Origin: CAYMRB01 sp964392615
GTDB lineage: Bacteria > Planctomycetota > UBA8108
NCBI GenBank assembly: GCA_964392615.1
Contig: CAYMRB010000502.1
Coordinates: 1 to 6,719 of the forward strand
Length of the DNA: 6,719 nucleotides
Direction of reading: 5' to 3'
Below the pieces are notes generated by a model. The model was not told the DNA's origin, did not search any database, and saw only the letters and a list, made by a program, of their open reading frames with translations. This document shows positions 6,675 to 6,719 of this stretch, piece by piece (position 1 is the stretch's first letter; each line of letters begins with the position of its first letter). The position numbers were made by a program, and so were the translations under genes.

Positions 6675-6719
6675 GTGCATGGGAGGGCCTTCCGATTGAG
6701 TAGAGTTCCACTCCTCTGG

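Noticed and set aside
5319..6680. Minus-strand open frame of 453 codons opposite the GH95 domain
   Set aside because: Same reasoning: reverse complement of a conserved catalytic domain, with no family resemblance.
6675..6719. Possible terminator after the fusion gene
   Set aside because: Only a weak GAGT/ACTC pairing is visible in the 45 bases left and the window ends before any T-run could be judged.

Overview
This is a GC-rich, gene-dense stretch with five protein-coding genes (one cut by the left edge). It most likely comes from an uncultured member of the Planctomycetota. That assignment is inferred from three gene types that are typical of the phylum: a c-type-heme protein resembling the hydrazine-synthase-alpha-related (HzsA-like) family, an orphan dockerin-type secreted protein, and a Tat-exported Gfo/Idh/MocA oxidoreductase beside exported sugar-active enzymes. 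No rRNA or tRNA is present to confirm it.

Left part (1-1982): the 3' end of the HzsA-like gene runs rightward and ends at 649. Its tail overlaps, on the opposite strand, the 3' end of a secreted dockerin-domain protein (1511 down to 591). Upstream of that gene on the minus strand is a 106-residue protein with three membrane spans (1982 down to 1662). The two minus-strand genes are separated by 150 bases and may be co-transcribed.

Middle (1983-2197): a 215-base gap between divergent genes. It must hold the promoters for both sides, but I see no convincing promoter in it, only a 9-base direct repeat.

Right part (2198-6674): two plus-strand genes that look like an operon. The first is a Tat-exported Gfo/Idh/MocA-type dehydrogenase. 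It is followed after 19 bases, behind a strong ribosome-binding site, by a 1003-residue exported protein. That protein joins a xylose-isomerase-like TIM barrel (about residues 28-300) directly to a complete GH95 (alpha-L-fucosidase type) glycoside hydrolase (about residues 305-1000) with the family's catalytic residues in place. The likely joint role is breakdown, outside the cytoplasm, of fucose- or L-galactose-containing glycans, with possible oxidation or isomerisation of released sugars. The isomerase-GH95 fusion is the most unusual item in the window. I found no CRISPR array, mobile element, RNA gene or convincing terminator.
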